64,000 nucleotides of DNA from CAZWRV01 sp964636325 (GCA_964636325.1 CAZWRV010000026.1:1-64000); one strand, 5' to 3'; numbered from the stretch's first letter, positions 27,901 to 37,659 are shown. A program made the numbers and translations. Notes: generated by a model from the sequence alone, not told the origin.

Positions 27901-27932
27901 TAATTCGACATTGGACTTTGGATATTGAAGAT

Positions 27933-28838
27933 TCACATATGGCTGTATCCGCCCTTGAATCTGACCGACAGGTCGCACCCGTCCTCGCCGAGGAGCTTCC
28001 CGCAGGGTATCCCCGACGAGAATCGTCCGACGCGGCTGAGCGGTGTTTTCTTGAAGGGCCATTCCCTGGCCAGCCGTACCGCCTTGGACGGGGAAACGGC
28101 GAAGAGCAGTTCGTAGTCCTCGCCCTGGCCCAATGCCTGCGCGAGCGTTGCGCCCCTGCGCAGGAGAACCTGGCCGGCGAAGATTTCCAAGCCGAGCCCC
28201 GATGCCTTGGCAATCTGGCCTGCGTCGGACAGAAGGCCGTCGCTGACGTCGATCATCGCCCTGGTGAACCTGCCCGCAAGGAAGCGCGCCTCGGCCAGCC
28301 GCGGAACGAAATCAAGATGATGCCCCGACGAGAAGGAATTCCCGAAGCGGCCGGTGGCGTAAAGAAGGTCGCCGTCCCTGGCGCCGGAGCGGAGGCAGAG
28401 CCTGTCCTTTTCGACCCATCCTGCGATGCTGAGCGTGAAGACCGCTCTGTCCGGATTGCTGGCGAGGTCCCCTCCGCAGACCGACATGGTCCAGCGGGAC
28501 GCCTCCCGCGAAACCGCCCTCATGAACTTGCCGATCCAGGAGGCGTTTATGCCCTTCCCTGCGAAATTCGCAGCCGCGGTCAGCAGCGCATACGACGGCT
28601 TTCCGCCCATGGCGGCGATGTCGCTCACATTTCTCCTGACGAGCTTCGCGGCCGCACTTGCCGGGCTTGTGGCCGGACTTTCGAAATGGACACCTTCAAC
28701 GAGCTGATCGACAGCCCACAGGAGCAGCCTTCCGGCGCCGACGTCTATGACGGCGCAGTCGTCGCCCGGCCCCGCAAGGACCGTCCCGTCCTGACGGAAG
28801 CATGGCAGTATCTTTTCAAGAAATGATTTCTCGTCCAT
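27933..28838 (-). CDS. thiL: Thiamine-monophosphate kinase
   Basis: ThiL (301 aa) phosphorylates thiamine monophosphate to the active cofactor thiamine diphosphate in the cytoplasm, and belongs to the PurM-like ATP-binding superfamily. The N-terminal GPGDDCAVI motif, the NVSDIAAMGGKP segment that binds Mg-ATP, the CGGD motif and the IDVSDGLLSD element are all visible. ATG 28838 is preferred to the in-frame TTG three codons earlier. The ribosome binding site is weak. No other thiamine genes are nearby. Length and motif order are typical, so the call is firm. Confidence 0.93.
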   Translation of the reverse strand: MDEKSFLEKILPCFRQDGTVLAGPGDDCAVIDVGAGRLLLWAVDQLVEGVHFESPATSPASAAAKLVRRNVSDIAAMGGKPSYALLTAAANFAGKGINASWIGKFMRAVSREASRWTMSVCGGDLASNPDRAVFTLSIAGWVEKDRLCLRSGARDGDLLYATGRFGNSFSSGHHLDFVPRLAEARFLAGRFTRAMIDVSDGLLSDAGQIAKASGLGLEIFAGQVLLRRGATLAQALGQGEDYELLFAVSPSKAVRLAREWPFKKTPLSRVGRFSSGIPCGKLLGEDGCDLSVRFKGGYSHM

Positions 28839-28976
28839 GCTCAACAATTGTTAACAGCCATCCCGCAGGATGGCGGGTGGATGGATGAATGGATGACTGC
28901 GACGAGCATTCGTTGTTTCCTACTGGAATATAGCCCCAAAGCAGGCTTTTCAAAACGAAAACACGCGGCGGACCAC

Positions 28977-29004
28977 TTCATATCCGGTGGATACATGCTA
29001 TAAT
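28977..29004 (+). promoter_or_regulatory. Candidate extended -10 promoter for the phospholipase D gene
   Basis: TGCTATAAT at 28996-29004 is an extended -10 element, with a weak -35-like TTCATA at 28977-28982, 16 bases upstream. It lies about 90 bp before the cls-like start codon. It is predicted from consensus only. Confidence 0.4.
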
Positions 29005-29042
29005 ATTTGCGAAGTTCGCAGTCTTATCATATAAGGCAAAAC

Positions 29043-29089
29043 AGATGACGGATGACGGATAACTGATAACGGATAAACGGATAACGGAA
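29043..29089. repeat. Word-like GGATAAC/GGATGAC low-complexity repeat
   Basis: Seven imperfect tandem words of the kind GATGACG, GATAACG and GATAAACG fill the leader just before the cls-like start. Similar junk-like words occur at 28871-28895, 35941, 37660, 40790 and 53101. They sit in the 5' leader and end at the start codon, leaving no clear ribosome binding site. Confidence 0.6.
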
Positions 29090-29091
29090 CG

Positions 29092-30582
29092 ATGGGCGCA
29101 TACTTCGATTTCTTCCATATAACCTACTATACGGTCACGATCCTGCTGATCGAGCTTGTCACGTGCGTGCACATCGTGATGAACAAGCACGAGGAGCCGG
29201 CCAGCGCGGTGCTGTGGATGTTCATCGTGTTCGACTTCCCCCTGCTCGGACTATTGATATACATCATGTTCGGCATCAACAGGATACACACCCGCGGCAC
29301 GCAGATACGCCTGGCCAACGAACTGATGCGCAGCCATAAGGGCGATCCGGCGCACAAGGCATTCTCAGCCCACTACGAGGACCAGAAGGGCCACGTCTAC
29401 ACGTCGTCCGACGGGGAATACCCCGACTTCATGAGGGCGCTGGACAGGCTTCTGCCCGGCACCGCTCCGCTGCGCGGAAACTCGGTCGAGCTGCTCACCG
29501 ACGGGACGAAGGCCTACCCGAGGATGCTCGAGGAGATCAGGAAGGCGGAGTCGAGCATACACCTGCAGTCCTTCATAATCATGGACGACCAGGTGGGCAG
29601 CGAGATACTCATGGCCATGGAGGAGAAGGCCAGGGCCGGCATCGACGTCAAGATCATCTACGACAGATTCGGGAGCATGAAATCGGGCATCTCCCTGACA
29701 TTGTACGGGAAGAATCTGCCGAATTTCCAGATAAGGGCGTTCTCCCCCCTGCTGAACTTCAGGATGCCATGGGCCATACAGCTCAGGAACCACAGGAAGC
29801 TGCTGGTCATAGACGGCAGGACGGCGTTCATGGGCGGGATCAACATCAGCAAGGACAACGACATCAGGTGGAGCGGCAAGGACAGGTACATACACGATCT
29901 GCACTGCATGATCAGGGGGCCCGCGGTCGGGGAGCTGCAGTTCTCCTTCGCGCGCGACTGGTATTATGTGGCTTCGCCTCCGCCCTCTGAGATTTTCAGG
30001 GAGGAGTTCTTCCCGCTGCTCCATGAGTCCGGCGACTCGGTGCTCCGCGTGGTCACGTCGGGCCCGGGCCACGACTTCGAGGCCACGGAGAAGGTGTTCA
30101 TGGCGGCGGCGTCCACCGCCAGAAGCCAGATATGGATTATCACACCGTATTTCGTCCCCGACAAGCCGCTCTGGAAGGCCCTCTGCCTCGCCGTGGCGCG
30201 CGGAGTGGAAGTGAGGGTGATCGTCCCCCGCACCAACAACCACTGGTACGTGCACTACGCGAGCCACGGCCTCTACAGGACGCTCATCGAAGCGGGCGTC
30301 AGGATTTTCGAGAAGGAGGGCTCCTTCTCGCACGCCAAGGCGATGCTGGTCGACGGCATGTGGGCATTCATGGGCTCGAGCAACTGGGACGTACGGAGCT
30401 GCAAGCTCAACTTCGAGCTCGACTTCGTCGCATACAGGGGCGCATTCATCAAGGACCTGCACCAGCAGTTCCACGAGGAGTTCTCCCAGTCGAAGGAAAT
30501 ACTGATGGACGACATGGTGGGCAGGACGTTCACCAGGAGGCTCCTCGAGGACGCATGTTCTCTGCTGATACCGGTGCTCTGA
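29092..30582 (+). CDS. cls: Cardiolipin synthase-like phospholipase D
   Basis: Inner-membrane enzyme (496 aa) that in this family condenses two phospholipids to cardiolipin. Two N-terminal transmembrane segments (about 12-30 and 40-61, a PLDc_N domain) are followed by two phospholipase D catalytic motifs: H234-K236-D241 (NHRKLLVIDG) and H414-K416-D421 (SHAKAMLVDG). The GGINIS and GSSNWD segments after each motif are typical. Length fits bacterial Cls. The stop codon overlaps the next start as TGATG, implying coupling to the 131-aa membrane protein. Other PLD-type transferases are possible, but the architecture favours Cls. Confidence 0.9.
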   Translation: MGAYFDFFHITYYTVTILLIELVTCVHIVMNKHEEPASAVLWMFIVFDFPLLGLLIYIMFGINRIHTRGTQIRLANELMRSHKGDPAHKAFSAHYEDQKGHVYTSSDGEYPDFMRALDRLLPGTAPLRGNSVELLTDGTKAYPRMLEEIRKAESSIHLQSFIIMDDQVGSEILMAMEEKARAGIDVKIIYDRFGSMKSGISLTLYGKNLPNFQIRAFSPLLNFRMPWAIQLRNHRKLLVIDGRTAFMGGINISKDNDIRWSGKDRYIHDLHCMIRGPAVGELQFSFARDWYYVASPPPSEIFREEFFPLLHESGDSVLRVVTSGPGHDFEATEKVFMAAASTARSQIWIITPYFVPDKPLWKALCLAVARGVEVRVIVPRTNNHWYVHYASHGLYRTLIEAGVRIFEKEGSFSHAKAMLVDGMWAFMGSSNWDVRSCKLNFELDFVAYRGAFIKDLHQQFHEEFSQSKEILMDDMVGRTFTRRLLEDACSLLIPVL

Positions 30583-30977
30583 TGCCTCTGACAGTGAAAA
30601 TCTACATCGCGCTTTACATCCTGTTCCTGGTGTCGAACTTGGGAGGCTGGATATATCTCAAGCTGAGGCCGTGGGTGATATTCTACGACCTGATGAGCGG
30701 TGTCACCTTCGTGCTTTTCATGATCGCCTTCTTCAAGCCTGCGGTCCTGGCGGAGCTGAACATCTTCCATGCCGCCGTCTTCATCGGACTGATAGCGTTC
30801 GAGTTCTACATGTCTGTATGGGGGGATTTCGAAAAGCTAGGAATCAGGCCCCCGGAGGGGATGTCTCCGGACGAGCTGGAGACGGCGGCCGTCCTCTCGC
30901 TGATCTTCTCGGCCCCGGCGTATGTCATAGGGGGCATGGCATGCATCGAAGTCCTGAAGGGCGCCGTGGCGGCGTAA
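30582..30977 (+). CDS. Small four-helix membrane protein coupled to cls
   Basis: A 131-aa integral membrane protein beginning MPLTVKIYIAL, with about four hydrophobic segments (near 6-24, 33-51, 56-80 and 108-127). Its ATG overlaps the cls stop codon (TGATG at 30580-30584), so translation is probably coupled. No known family was recognised. The loop DFEKLGIRPPEGMSPDELE is charged and probably soluble. A longer open frame extends upstream into cls in another frame, but that is an artefact of high GC. A helper role in membrane lipid synthesis is suggested only by the overlap. Confidence 0.75.
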   Translation: MPLTVKIYIALYILFLVSNLGGWIYLKLRPWVIFYDLMSGVTFVLFMIAFFKPAVLAELNIFHAAVFIGLIAFEFYMSVWGDFEKLGIRPPEGMSPDELETAAVLSLIFSAPAYVIGGMACIEVLKGAVAA

Positions 30978-31031
30978 CCTGATCTTTTTACTAGCCGCAT
31001 ATTTTTACCCCCCAAGCGGTTGGCCATTAGG

Positions 31032-31060
31032 TTGATAACCCTTTTACGTCATGCTACATT
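31032..31060 (+). promoter_or_regulatory. Candidate sigma-70-type promoter for yebC
   Basis: TTGATA (31032-31037) and TACATT (31055-31060) are separated by 17 bp in an AT-rich gap, 60 bp before the yebC start. The match is good for a housekeeping-type promoter but unproven. Confidence 0.45.
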
Positions 31061-31119
31061 ACCCGTTTTAACATGCACTAAACCAATTCAACCCACTAAC
31101 TTCAATTCTCGGAGTCACT

Positions 31120-31875
31120 ATGTCCGGACACAGCAAATGGGCCAACATAAAGCACAAGAAGGACGCGGCCGACAGGAAGAAGGGCAAAATATTCTCCAGG
31201 ATAACCAAGGAGATAATCGCGGCGGCCAAGCAGGGCGGCGGCGATCCCGACGCCAACCCCCGACTCCGCAATGTTCTCCTTTCCGCAAGATCCGTCAACA
31301 TGCCCAACGCAAACATCGACAGGGCGATAAAGAAGGCCACCGGAGAACTGGGCTCGGTCGTCTTCGAGGAAATATGCTACGAGGCCTATGCGCCCGGAGG
31401 TACGGCGATCCTCGTCGACTGCCTTACCGACAACAGGAACCGGACGGCCGGCGAGATCAGGATGCTCCTTGACAGAGGCGGAGGGAAGCTTGCCGGAACA
31501 CCGGGGACGGTCCTCAGGATGTTCCACAGGAAGTCCCACTTCGTCGTCACGGGCCCCGACGCCGACGAGAACAAGCTCTTCGAACTCGTCGTCGACGCCG
31601 GCGCGGAAAACATAGAGGTCGAGAACGGCGTCGCCGAAATATACGGCCCGCCGGAATCGTTCCAGCCCATATCCGACGCCCTCCACAAGGCCGGGATCAA
31701 GACCGAGGAGGCGACAATTGTCAAGGTTCCGGAAAACTACATCTCGATAAGCGACCCGGCCGTCGCCAGACAGGTGATCAATCTCGTCGAAAAGCTCGAG
31801 GACCAGGACGACGTCCAGGCCGTCCACTCCAATTTCGACGTCGCCCCCGATATCCTCGCGCAGGTGCAGGGGTGA
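31120..31875 (+). CDS. yebC: YebC/PmpR-family protein (TACO1-like)
   Basis: Cytoplasmic protein (251 aa) of the YebC family, whose members act as transcription regulators or, as shown for some bacterial and mitochondrial members, help ribosomes through proline-rich stretches. The N terminus MSGHSKWANIKHKK and the following RKGKIFSRITKEI..AAKQGG segment are diagnostic, and the middle GGTAILVDCLTDNRNRT motif is conserved. A GGAG sequence precedes ATG 31120 and a plausible promoter lies at 31032. No RuvABC genes, its common neighbours, are present here. The following 177 bp hold only repeat-like words. Confidence 0.95.
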   Translation: MSGHSKWANIKHKKDAADRKKGKIFSRITKEIIAAAKQGGGDPDANPRLRNVLLSARSVNMPNANIDRAIKKATGELGSVVFEEICYEAYAPGGTAILVDCLTDNRNRTAGEIRMLLDRGGGKLAGTPGTVLRMFHRKSHFVVTGPDADENKLFELVVDAGAENIEVENGVAEIYGPPESFQPISDALHKAGIKTEEATIVKVPENYISISDPAVARQVINLVEKLEDQDDVQAVHSNFDVAPDILAQVQG

Positions 31876-32052
31876 GAAAGCCAGATATCAGATGCCGGGT
31901 TGTGAATGGTGAATAGTCGCGAGTCGCTGGTCAACTGGCTCCGGATGCCGGATTCCAGATAATCTTCGGCAGGAACCGGCAGGTTTCGGCAGGCATCGGA
32001 GGGGATCGCATACCAGCTTGTTTCCTTCAGCGGCTATTATCCGCCGCCTTCC

Positions 32053-33774
32053 CTATATGCCCGCCGCACCACGTATGAGTTTTTCAGGGTCAATCCTCGT
32101 AGGCGCATTTCTCAGGAAGACTTCCGCTCCCGTGATGCACTTCCACCTGAAGTAGAAGAACACCATGCTGAAAACCCAGAGGTTGAAGACGTAGCTCACC
32201 ACAATGTAGTCTTTTGGCGTCCTGCCATGGATTCCAAAGAAATATAAGGCGGGGTTGGTCAGGAAGGCGACCATGAACGGGCCGAATATGTTGGCGAATA
32301 CGAGCCCCAGCAGCATCGGGACGAGATGCCAGGCCGCAAGAACGGACAGTGCGATGAGTATGGCGTTAGTCTGGTTCCTCGCCCTGAGCCCGACAAAGCA
32401 CGAGAGCCAGTTCGCCGCAAGCATATATCCCATTGAATATACCAGGATGAAGCCCATCTGCATCAGTTCGTTTCCCATGCCGAAGAACTCACGGCCCAGC
32501 CCCATGCTCCCGCCCCCGAGAGGCGCGATGATGAGCATGAACAGGATTACCGGGGCGGAGAAGACCAGTATGAGCCTGTTGACTCCGCGCATCTTGTAGC
32601 GGACGATGTCCTCGGCCTTGAGCGGGGTGGCAAGCAGGATGTCGAGCGCCTGGCCGCCCCTCTCCGACGGAATCGCCAGGGCGGAACGTATCGAAAGCGC
32701 CACAGACGCCGCCGCGAGATAGAACTTCATGAACATCGCCCCGTAATCCCTGTAGCCGCTCCCCCAGTAGAGTTCGAACATCGTCGGGATCATCAGCAGG
32801 GCGAAGAGAAAGACGACGATGCGCAGCTTGTTGTGGAGCCTGCCGGCCGCGCTCTTCGCCCGGTCGTACCATTGGAGCGGATTTTCAGACCTTCCGGGCA
32901 GCTCCATTTTCCCTTCGCTTCCCAGATTGAATTCGACCCCGTAGAAAGTCCTGTTTATCCTCTTCCAGAAGAGGTCAAGACGCTTCAGATAGTTCAATAT
33001 TGGAACCTTTTCGGAAGTGAACGGGCGCGTCTTCAGGAACCTTATGCTCATTCCGAGGGAGACGAATGTCAGGACGGCCAGCAGGATCATTAAGCCGCTG
33101 AAGCTTTCATAACCGGACCTAGGGACAGATACGAAGCGGCCCTTTTGCTCCAAAACAAGAAAATATATGATTAAAAACTGCAGGGCCGTAAGAAGATATG
33201 ATGCCGTGACCGCCGCGGCCGTCGTGGAGAAGTATGCCGAGAACATGATCGAATACGCGCCGATCTCAAACATTGAGACGATGGTCATCACGGCAATCTG
33301 GGAGAGTTGGTCGGAGCCGACTCCGCCCATCGAATACGCCACGGCAAGAATCGGAAGGCCTATCAGCAGGAATGAAAGCATCGGGATTATCCTGCTCAGA
33401 TACTTCTGAAGGATGATCTGATACGGCCTCATCCTGGTCAGGAAGAGCAGTTCGAGCGTGTTCCTCTCCTTCTCGCCGCTTATGACCCCTCCCATTATCG
33501 CGGGAAGACATGCCAGCACGGCGAAAAATTGGCAGTAGACGACCGAGTAGAACATCTGCGTCCCGATGTAGCTTGGCCATCCACCGAGCGCAACGGAATA
33601 GCCCGATCTCCATCCGGGAAATGTGTAGAAATGGAAGCAGCTCGCAAGACCGATCGCCGCAAAAAACATGAGCAGGATCACACGGATCACGTAGGTCCGC
33701 TTCCGGCCCGCCTGCTCCACCAGCTCCTTGCCGAGCAAGGGGAACGACGGGAGTATGGATTTCAAGAATTGCAT
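32053..33774 (-). CDS. ABC-2 type transporter permease B
   Basis: Polytopic inner-membrane protein (573 aa) of the ABC-2 permease type with about 10-12 hydrophobic segments. The start MQFLKSILPSFPLLGKELVE aligns directly with the other permease in this array (MAILKIKVPSLPLLGKELIE). The cytoplasmic EKERNTLELLFLTRMRPYQI segment, the usual site of contact with the ATPase, is shared too. The two are therefore paralogues, probably forming a heterodimer with the ATPase encoded at 37709. This gene ends the same-strand array. Substrate unknown; export is likely from family knowledge. Confidence 0.85.
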   Translation of the reverse strand: MQFLKSILPSFPLLGKELVEQAGRKRTYVIRVILLMFFAAIGLASCFHFYTFPGWRSGYSVALGGWPSYIGTQMFYSVVYCQFFAVLACLPAIMGGVISGEKERNTLELLFLTRMRPYQIILQKYLSRIIPMLSFLLIGLPILAVAYSMGGVGSDQLSQIAVMTIVSMFEIGAYSIMFSAYFSTTAAAVTASYLLTALQFLIIYFLVLEQKGRFVSVPRSGYESFSGLMILLAVLTFVSLGMSIRFLKTRPFTSEKVPILNYLKRLDLFWKRINRTFYGVEFNLGSEGKMELPGRSENPLQWYDRAKSAAGRLHNKLRIVVFLFALLMIPTMFELYWGSGYRDYGAMFMKFYLAAASVALSIRSALAIPSERGGQALDILLATPLKAEDIVRYKMRGVNRLILVFSAPVILFMLIIAPLGGGSMGLGREFFGMGNELMQMGFILVYSMGYMLAANWLSCFVGLRARNQTNAILIALSVLAAWHLVPMLLGLVFANIFGPFMVAFLTNPALYFFGIHGRTPKDYIVVSYVFNLWVFSMVFFYFRWKCITGAEVFLRNAPTRIDPEKLIRGAAGI

Positions 33775-33811
33775 GAGCCGAGACTATATTTTAAACAACA
33801 TTGGACATTCC

Positions 33812-35938
33812 TCACTCCCTGTAAAGCCTCCGATACACCATGACGTCCTTCCCCTCGCAGATTGCGACAATGACGAGGCGCTGATCTTTGTCGGTGGGGT
33901 CGAAATGGTATCTCGGGTTCTGTGATTCTAAAGCTGACGACGGGATGGACGGCGACAAATTTTCCAGGACCGGATAATTCATTTTGGGATTAAGGCTGTA
34001 GAAGCCGTTATCCGTCTGATATCTGCTTTTGTCTCCGCCGATGGCCCATACAATATTCTGGTCGCAGTTTTCGTAGAGAACGTTTCTGCTGTCCCCGCGC
34101 ATCATGATGACGCATCCCTGCCACTGCTTCCTGCCGAGCGCATCCGCGACCGAATCACGGATAGCGACCAAGACGTTCTCCGAATATTCGGCGGGGAAGG
34201 ACCATTTGCGCCCCTTGTCCGCAGGCGGTGCGCAGAAGGAGAAGGAGGCCATCATGCTCGGCGTCCATTGGACAACCTTCCTGCTGAACTCATAGCCGCT
34301 GAAGAGCGTCCCCTCGTAAAACTCCGACTTTGCCTCGTCCAAAACCGTGCCATACCTGCTGTATTGCCGCCTGTGATCCGGGGAAAGTACCTCGTTGGCG
34401 TGGCGCGTCTTAACAATCTTGCTCCTCCCGGCGAAGAGGAAGTCTATCCGCGCGGAGCGCAGAAGCCCGCCTCCTGGCCCGATATCGTTGAATATCAGCG
34501 ACTTGGCGTTGTCGCTCCTTCCGAGGTAGGCGTCCGACATCGCCTTCATGAGCCAGGCGGTCAGGACGCAGACGCACGGGAAGACCAGCCATGTGTACTT
34601 CCGGGCCTTGAACCAGCCGAGGACAACGTAGTCCAGGGGGCCGATGAGCATGGCGAAGACCAGCAGTATAAGCGCGATGAGCCATAACGGGACGAACTGT
34701 ATTTTCCTGTCGACGAAAAGCTCGAAGCCTCCCGCGCCGTAAGTTTCCTGGTAGTAGTCCTGTGTCAGACCTGACATCAATGACGCCGGGACTATGCAGT
34801 TGTTCACGGGCATGTTCCTGGGCGTGAGTTCGCGCGCGATTTCATCCTTGCCGATGAAATGGCCGCCGGCCAGGAAGGCCGTCTGCCTCTGCGCTTTAAG
34901 CCTCCAGAGAAATGCGGCAATCCTGCGCCATTCATACGATTTCAGGTCCTCCGAGCCGTCCAGTTTCCCGGTGTAAAGAACAAGCCTCCCCAGACCCGGA
35001 GCGAAGTTTCCGGCCCCGTATTCGAAGTCATCCAGGAGCAGGCGTCCCTCGGAGGAAAGCCCTTTCACGGGGTTCGGCCGTTCGGATTCGCGGAAAATCC
35101 TCGTGAAAAAGTCGAGATGGCGCTGTTCGAAGGCCGCTTTCCCGGGGCTGATCAGGGCGGCACCCCCGCCGAGCAGCCATTTCGCGAACGCATCAAGCTG
35201 CTTCTCGTTCATCATGGCGAAGCCTTCCTCCTTGAGCAGAAGGATGTCATACGCGCAGTATCCTTCCGGGGTGGACGGCAGCAGGTCGGCGGCAACGTTG
35301 ACGACAGAGCTCTTCAGCCCGACCTGCCTCACCGCCTGATAGTCGTATCTGTATGATGCGGCGACGGCTGCCGGAGCTGAGGCATCCCCTTTCTCATTGG
35401 ACGAGTCCTCCTTGCTCATGTCGGGGATGAAGTTTTCGGGTTGGAGCTTCTTCGCGCTTTCTGAAATCCCGACCTGTGTTATTGGCCCCGGGGCCACATA
35501 GGCGATGCAGAGATTGATCTGGCCGGTCGGCGGAAGTATCAGGGCGACGCTTCCCAGCTCATAGGTCTTTTCGCCGCTTATGAACCTGGCTTTCACGTTG
35601 CTTGTCCCAGGATTGTTCTGGACCATCGGCGGCAGCATGATCTTCCGCCTGGTCTGCCCCTCCGAAAGCGTAATCTCGCCCGTCCGCAGCCTGAACGGTG
35701 GTGTAGCCAGGTCGTAGAACTCCAGTTCGAGGCTCCCCGCAAGCAGCTTCCTGCCCTTCAGGGATAAAAGCATCTCGGCCGGAATCGGCGCGCACGACCT
35801 GACGAACGGGGACGTCGTCACAAGGTTGAACGTAAGAGCCTCGCCGACGCCGGAACCTCCGGGCGCCGCAACGCTGTCGAACGCCAGGCCTATCACGAAG
35901 GCCAGACAGAGTATACTGATAATCAATCGGTTATGCAT
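33812..35938 (-). CDS. Envelope protein between the two ABC permeases
   Basis: Protein of 708 aa with a signal peptide (about 1-24), an N-terminal beta-rich extracytoplasmic region, and a ThuA- or amidotransferase-like stretch around DILLLKEEGFAMMNEKQLDAFA and GGGAALISPG (residues about 230-262). Two membrane segments (near LWLIALILLVFAMLIG and LVFPCVCVLTAWLM, about 415-465) and a C-terminal soluble region follow. No named family was recognised. Similar mixed proteins occur beside MoxR, DUF58 and VWA genes in PVC and Bacteroidota. Its position between two ABC-2 permeases suggests it works with the transporter, like auxiliary subunit GldG in gliding-type ABC systems. That comparison is an inference. 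Confidence 0.75.
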   Translation of the reverse strand: MHNRLIISILCLAFVIGLAFDSVAAPGGSGVGEALTFNLVTTSPFVRSCAPIPAEMLLSLKGRKLLAGSLELEFYDLATPPFRLRTGEITLSEGQTRRKIMLPPMVQNNPGTSNVKARFISGEKTYELGSVALILPPTGQINLCIAYVAPGPITQVGISESAKKLQPENFIPDMSKEDSSNEKGDASAPAAVAASYRYDYQAVRQVGLKSSVVNVAADLLPSTPEGYCAYDILLLKEEGFAMMNEKQLDAFAKWLLGGGAALISPGKAAFEQRHLDFFTRIFRESERPNPVKGLSSEGRLLLDDFEYGAGNFAPGLGRLVLYTGKLDGSEDLKSYEWRRIAAFLWRLKAQRQTAFLAGGHFIGKDEIARELTPRNMPVNNCIVPASLMSGLTQDYYQETYGAGGFELFVDRKIQFVPLWLIALILLVFAMLIGPLDYVVLGWFKARKYTWLVFPCVCVLTAWLMKAMSDAYLGRSDNAKSLIFNDIGPGGGLLRSARIDFLFAGRSKIVKTRHANEVLSPDHRRQYSRYGTVLDEAKSEFYEGTLFSGYEFSRKVVQWTPSMMASFSFCAPPADKGRKWSFPAEYSENVLVAIRDSVADALGRKQWQGCVIMMRGDSRNVLYENCDQNIVWAIGGDKSRYQTDNGFYSLNPKMNYPVLENLSPSIPSSALESQNPRYHFDPTDKDQRLVIVAICEGKDVMVYRRLYRE

Positions 35939-35940
35939 TG

Positions 35941-36008
35941 AACATGATCCTTTGTTATTCGTTACTGGTTACTCGTTATTTGGTTATTGATAATTGTTCA
36001 TTGATGAT
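35941..36008. repeat. Word-like GGTTATT/GTTACT low-complexity repeat
   Basis: The whole junction between permease A and the 708-aa gene is made of imperfect words (GTTATTC, GTTACTG, GTTACTC, GTTATTT, GGTTATTG), followed by CATTGATGATTGGTTATC. It is AT-rich against GC-rich genes. No promoter or hairpin stands out. Confidence 0.65.
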
Positions 36009-36011
36009 TGG

Positions 36012-37646
36012 TTATCCCCTTCCGAGATATTTCTCAGCCCTGCCGATGCAGATCCGGCGGAGAAGCAAGTACAGCAAAAACAGGATCAGCGTATAGAGAG
36101 GCACGTCCGAAGCAAACGGATTGTCCAGGAAATCAATGAACCCTCTGAAGACGTGGTCATCGTTGATCAACGCCCCTGTCGGGAAAAGGATAGACCAATT
36201 ACCGTAGAGGGTAAACGTCCCAACGCACTCATGGAATATTGCCGGCATCACGCACCATATGACCATGCCCGACAGGGACACCATGATCGCGGTAAGCTGG
36301 TTCCTGACGACGAGCCCGATCCAGCAGGAGAACCAGCTCAGAATCTGAAGATACAGGATCACGTGGCAGAAAATATATATGCAGAACAGCATGTTGCGGA
36401 TCTCGCGCAGGCGTGTGAAATCAACTATTCCGCCGAGCATGGCTATTCCCGCGGCAACAATCAAGGCGACGAGGACCGGCGGGACAAGCAGTACGATCAT
36501 CAGGCGCAGATTCCCGCGCATCTTGCAGCGGACGATGTCGGCGGCGCTCAGCGGGGTCGTGAGAAGTATGTCGAGCGTGTTTTCGGATCTTTCCAGGGAT
36601 AGGATTGATGCCGCCCTGACGGACAAAATCAACGGAATGGCGCAGGCATAGGCGACCACAAGCACTACCAGGCCGGGCTCGAACGCGCCGATCAGGAGGG
36701 AAATGAACAAGACGACCATGAATGCCACCATGATCGCCACCTCCATGCGGATCTGGTATGTGAAGGTCCCCGTCGTGCTTTTCGCATGGTCATACCAGTC
36801 CAGCGGATTGCTCCCGTCGTCTGGAAGGCTGTAGTCCCTGCTTCTGAAAAGCTCGATCCCGTAGAACAGCTTGTTGAGCTCCTTCCAGAACTTGTCCAGG
36901 CTCTTCAGCAGCTCCACTCCATGGAACTTCCCGCATGCGAGCGGGCGCGTCTTCAGATAATGGACGCTAAACAGCAGATAGATTGGGGTGGCCATCGCCA
37001 TGACGATGAAAAGGGGATACAAAAAATCATATTCGGAGAGATAGACATGGTTGGCCCTGCATATGAGGTTGATCATTATGCACGCGGCTAGATGCACACC
37101 GACCGCGAGATAGGACGAAATCACCGCGGCAACAGTGGAGGCGCAATACGCGGAGAGCATGATTGAAAACGCGCCGACGTAGAATATCGAGAGGAAAGAT
37201 AATATTATCAGGGAAGTCAGGTGTTTCGAGCCTACTCCCCCCAGCGAATATGCGACGGCCAGCAGGGGAAGAGACAAGAGGAAGAACGAGAGCATCGGGA
37301 TGATCCGGCTCAGATACTTCTGCAGGATTATCTCGATCGGCTTCATGCGCGTAAGGAGAAGCAGCTCAAGTGAATTTCTTTCCTTCTCCATGGTCAGCAC
37401 GCCCGCCATCATCGCCGGAAGGAAGACAAGCACCGAGACGAACTGAATGGCGAAGAGAATGGTGAATATTGTGTCGCCCAAATACTGGGCGTTCAAGGCG
37501 TCCCTGGTCCGATACGGTATCATTGCCGTCAACATTATGCCCAGCAGGAGGATGCGCAGGGCGTATGTCCGGGCCCGGTTCGCCTGCTCGATCAGCTCTT
37601 TGCCGAGCAGAGGCAGTGACGGAACTTTGATTTTCAAGATTGCCAT
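36012..37646 (-). CDS. ABC-2 type transporter permease A
   Basis: Polytopic inner-membrane permease (544 aa), paralogous to the protein at 32053-33774: both begin with a PSLPLLGKEL-like or PSFPLLGKEL-like motif and share EKERNSLELLLLTRMKPIEI and an SLGGVGSKHL region. About 10-12 membrane segments are visible. The start is ATG 37646, which aligns with the paralogue; the seven-residue upstream extension comes from intergenic DNA. The ABC ATPase gene lies 62 bp upstream. Together they probably form an exporter acting with the MoxR, DUF58 and VWA proteins further upstream. Substrate unknown. Confidence 0.87.
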   Translation of the reverse strand: MAILKIKVPSLPLLGKELIEQANRARTYALRILLLGIMLTAMIPYRTRDALNAQYLGDTIFTILFAIQFVSVLVFLPAMMAGVLTMEKERNSLELLLLTRMKPIEIILQKYLSRIIPMLSFFLLSLPLLAVAYSLGGVGSKHLTSLIILSFLSIFYVGAFSIMLSAYCASTVAAVISSYLAVGVHLAACIMINLICRANHVYLSEYDFLYPLFIVMAMATPIYLLFSVHYLKTRPLACGKFHGVELLKSLDKFWKELNKLFYGIELFRSRDYSLPDDGSNPLDWYDHAKSTTGTFTYQIRMEVAIMVAFMVVLFISLLIGAFEPGLVVLVVAYACAIPLILSVRAASILSLERSENTLDILLTTPLSAADIVRCKMRGNLRLMIVLLVPPVLVALIVAAGIAMLGGIVDFTRLREIRNMLFCIYIFCHVILYLQILSWFSCWIGLVVRNQLTAIMVSLSGMVIWCVMPAIFHECVGTFTLYGNWSILFPTGALINDDHVFRGFIDFLDNPFASDVPLYTLILFLLYLLLRRICIGRAEKYLGRG

Positions 37647-37659
37647 GGGTGGACTCTCG

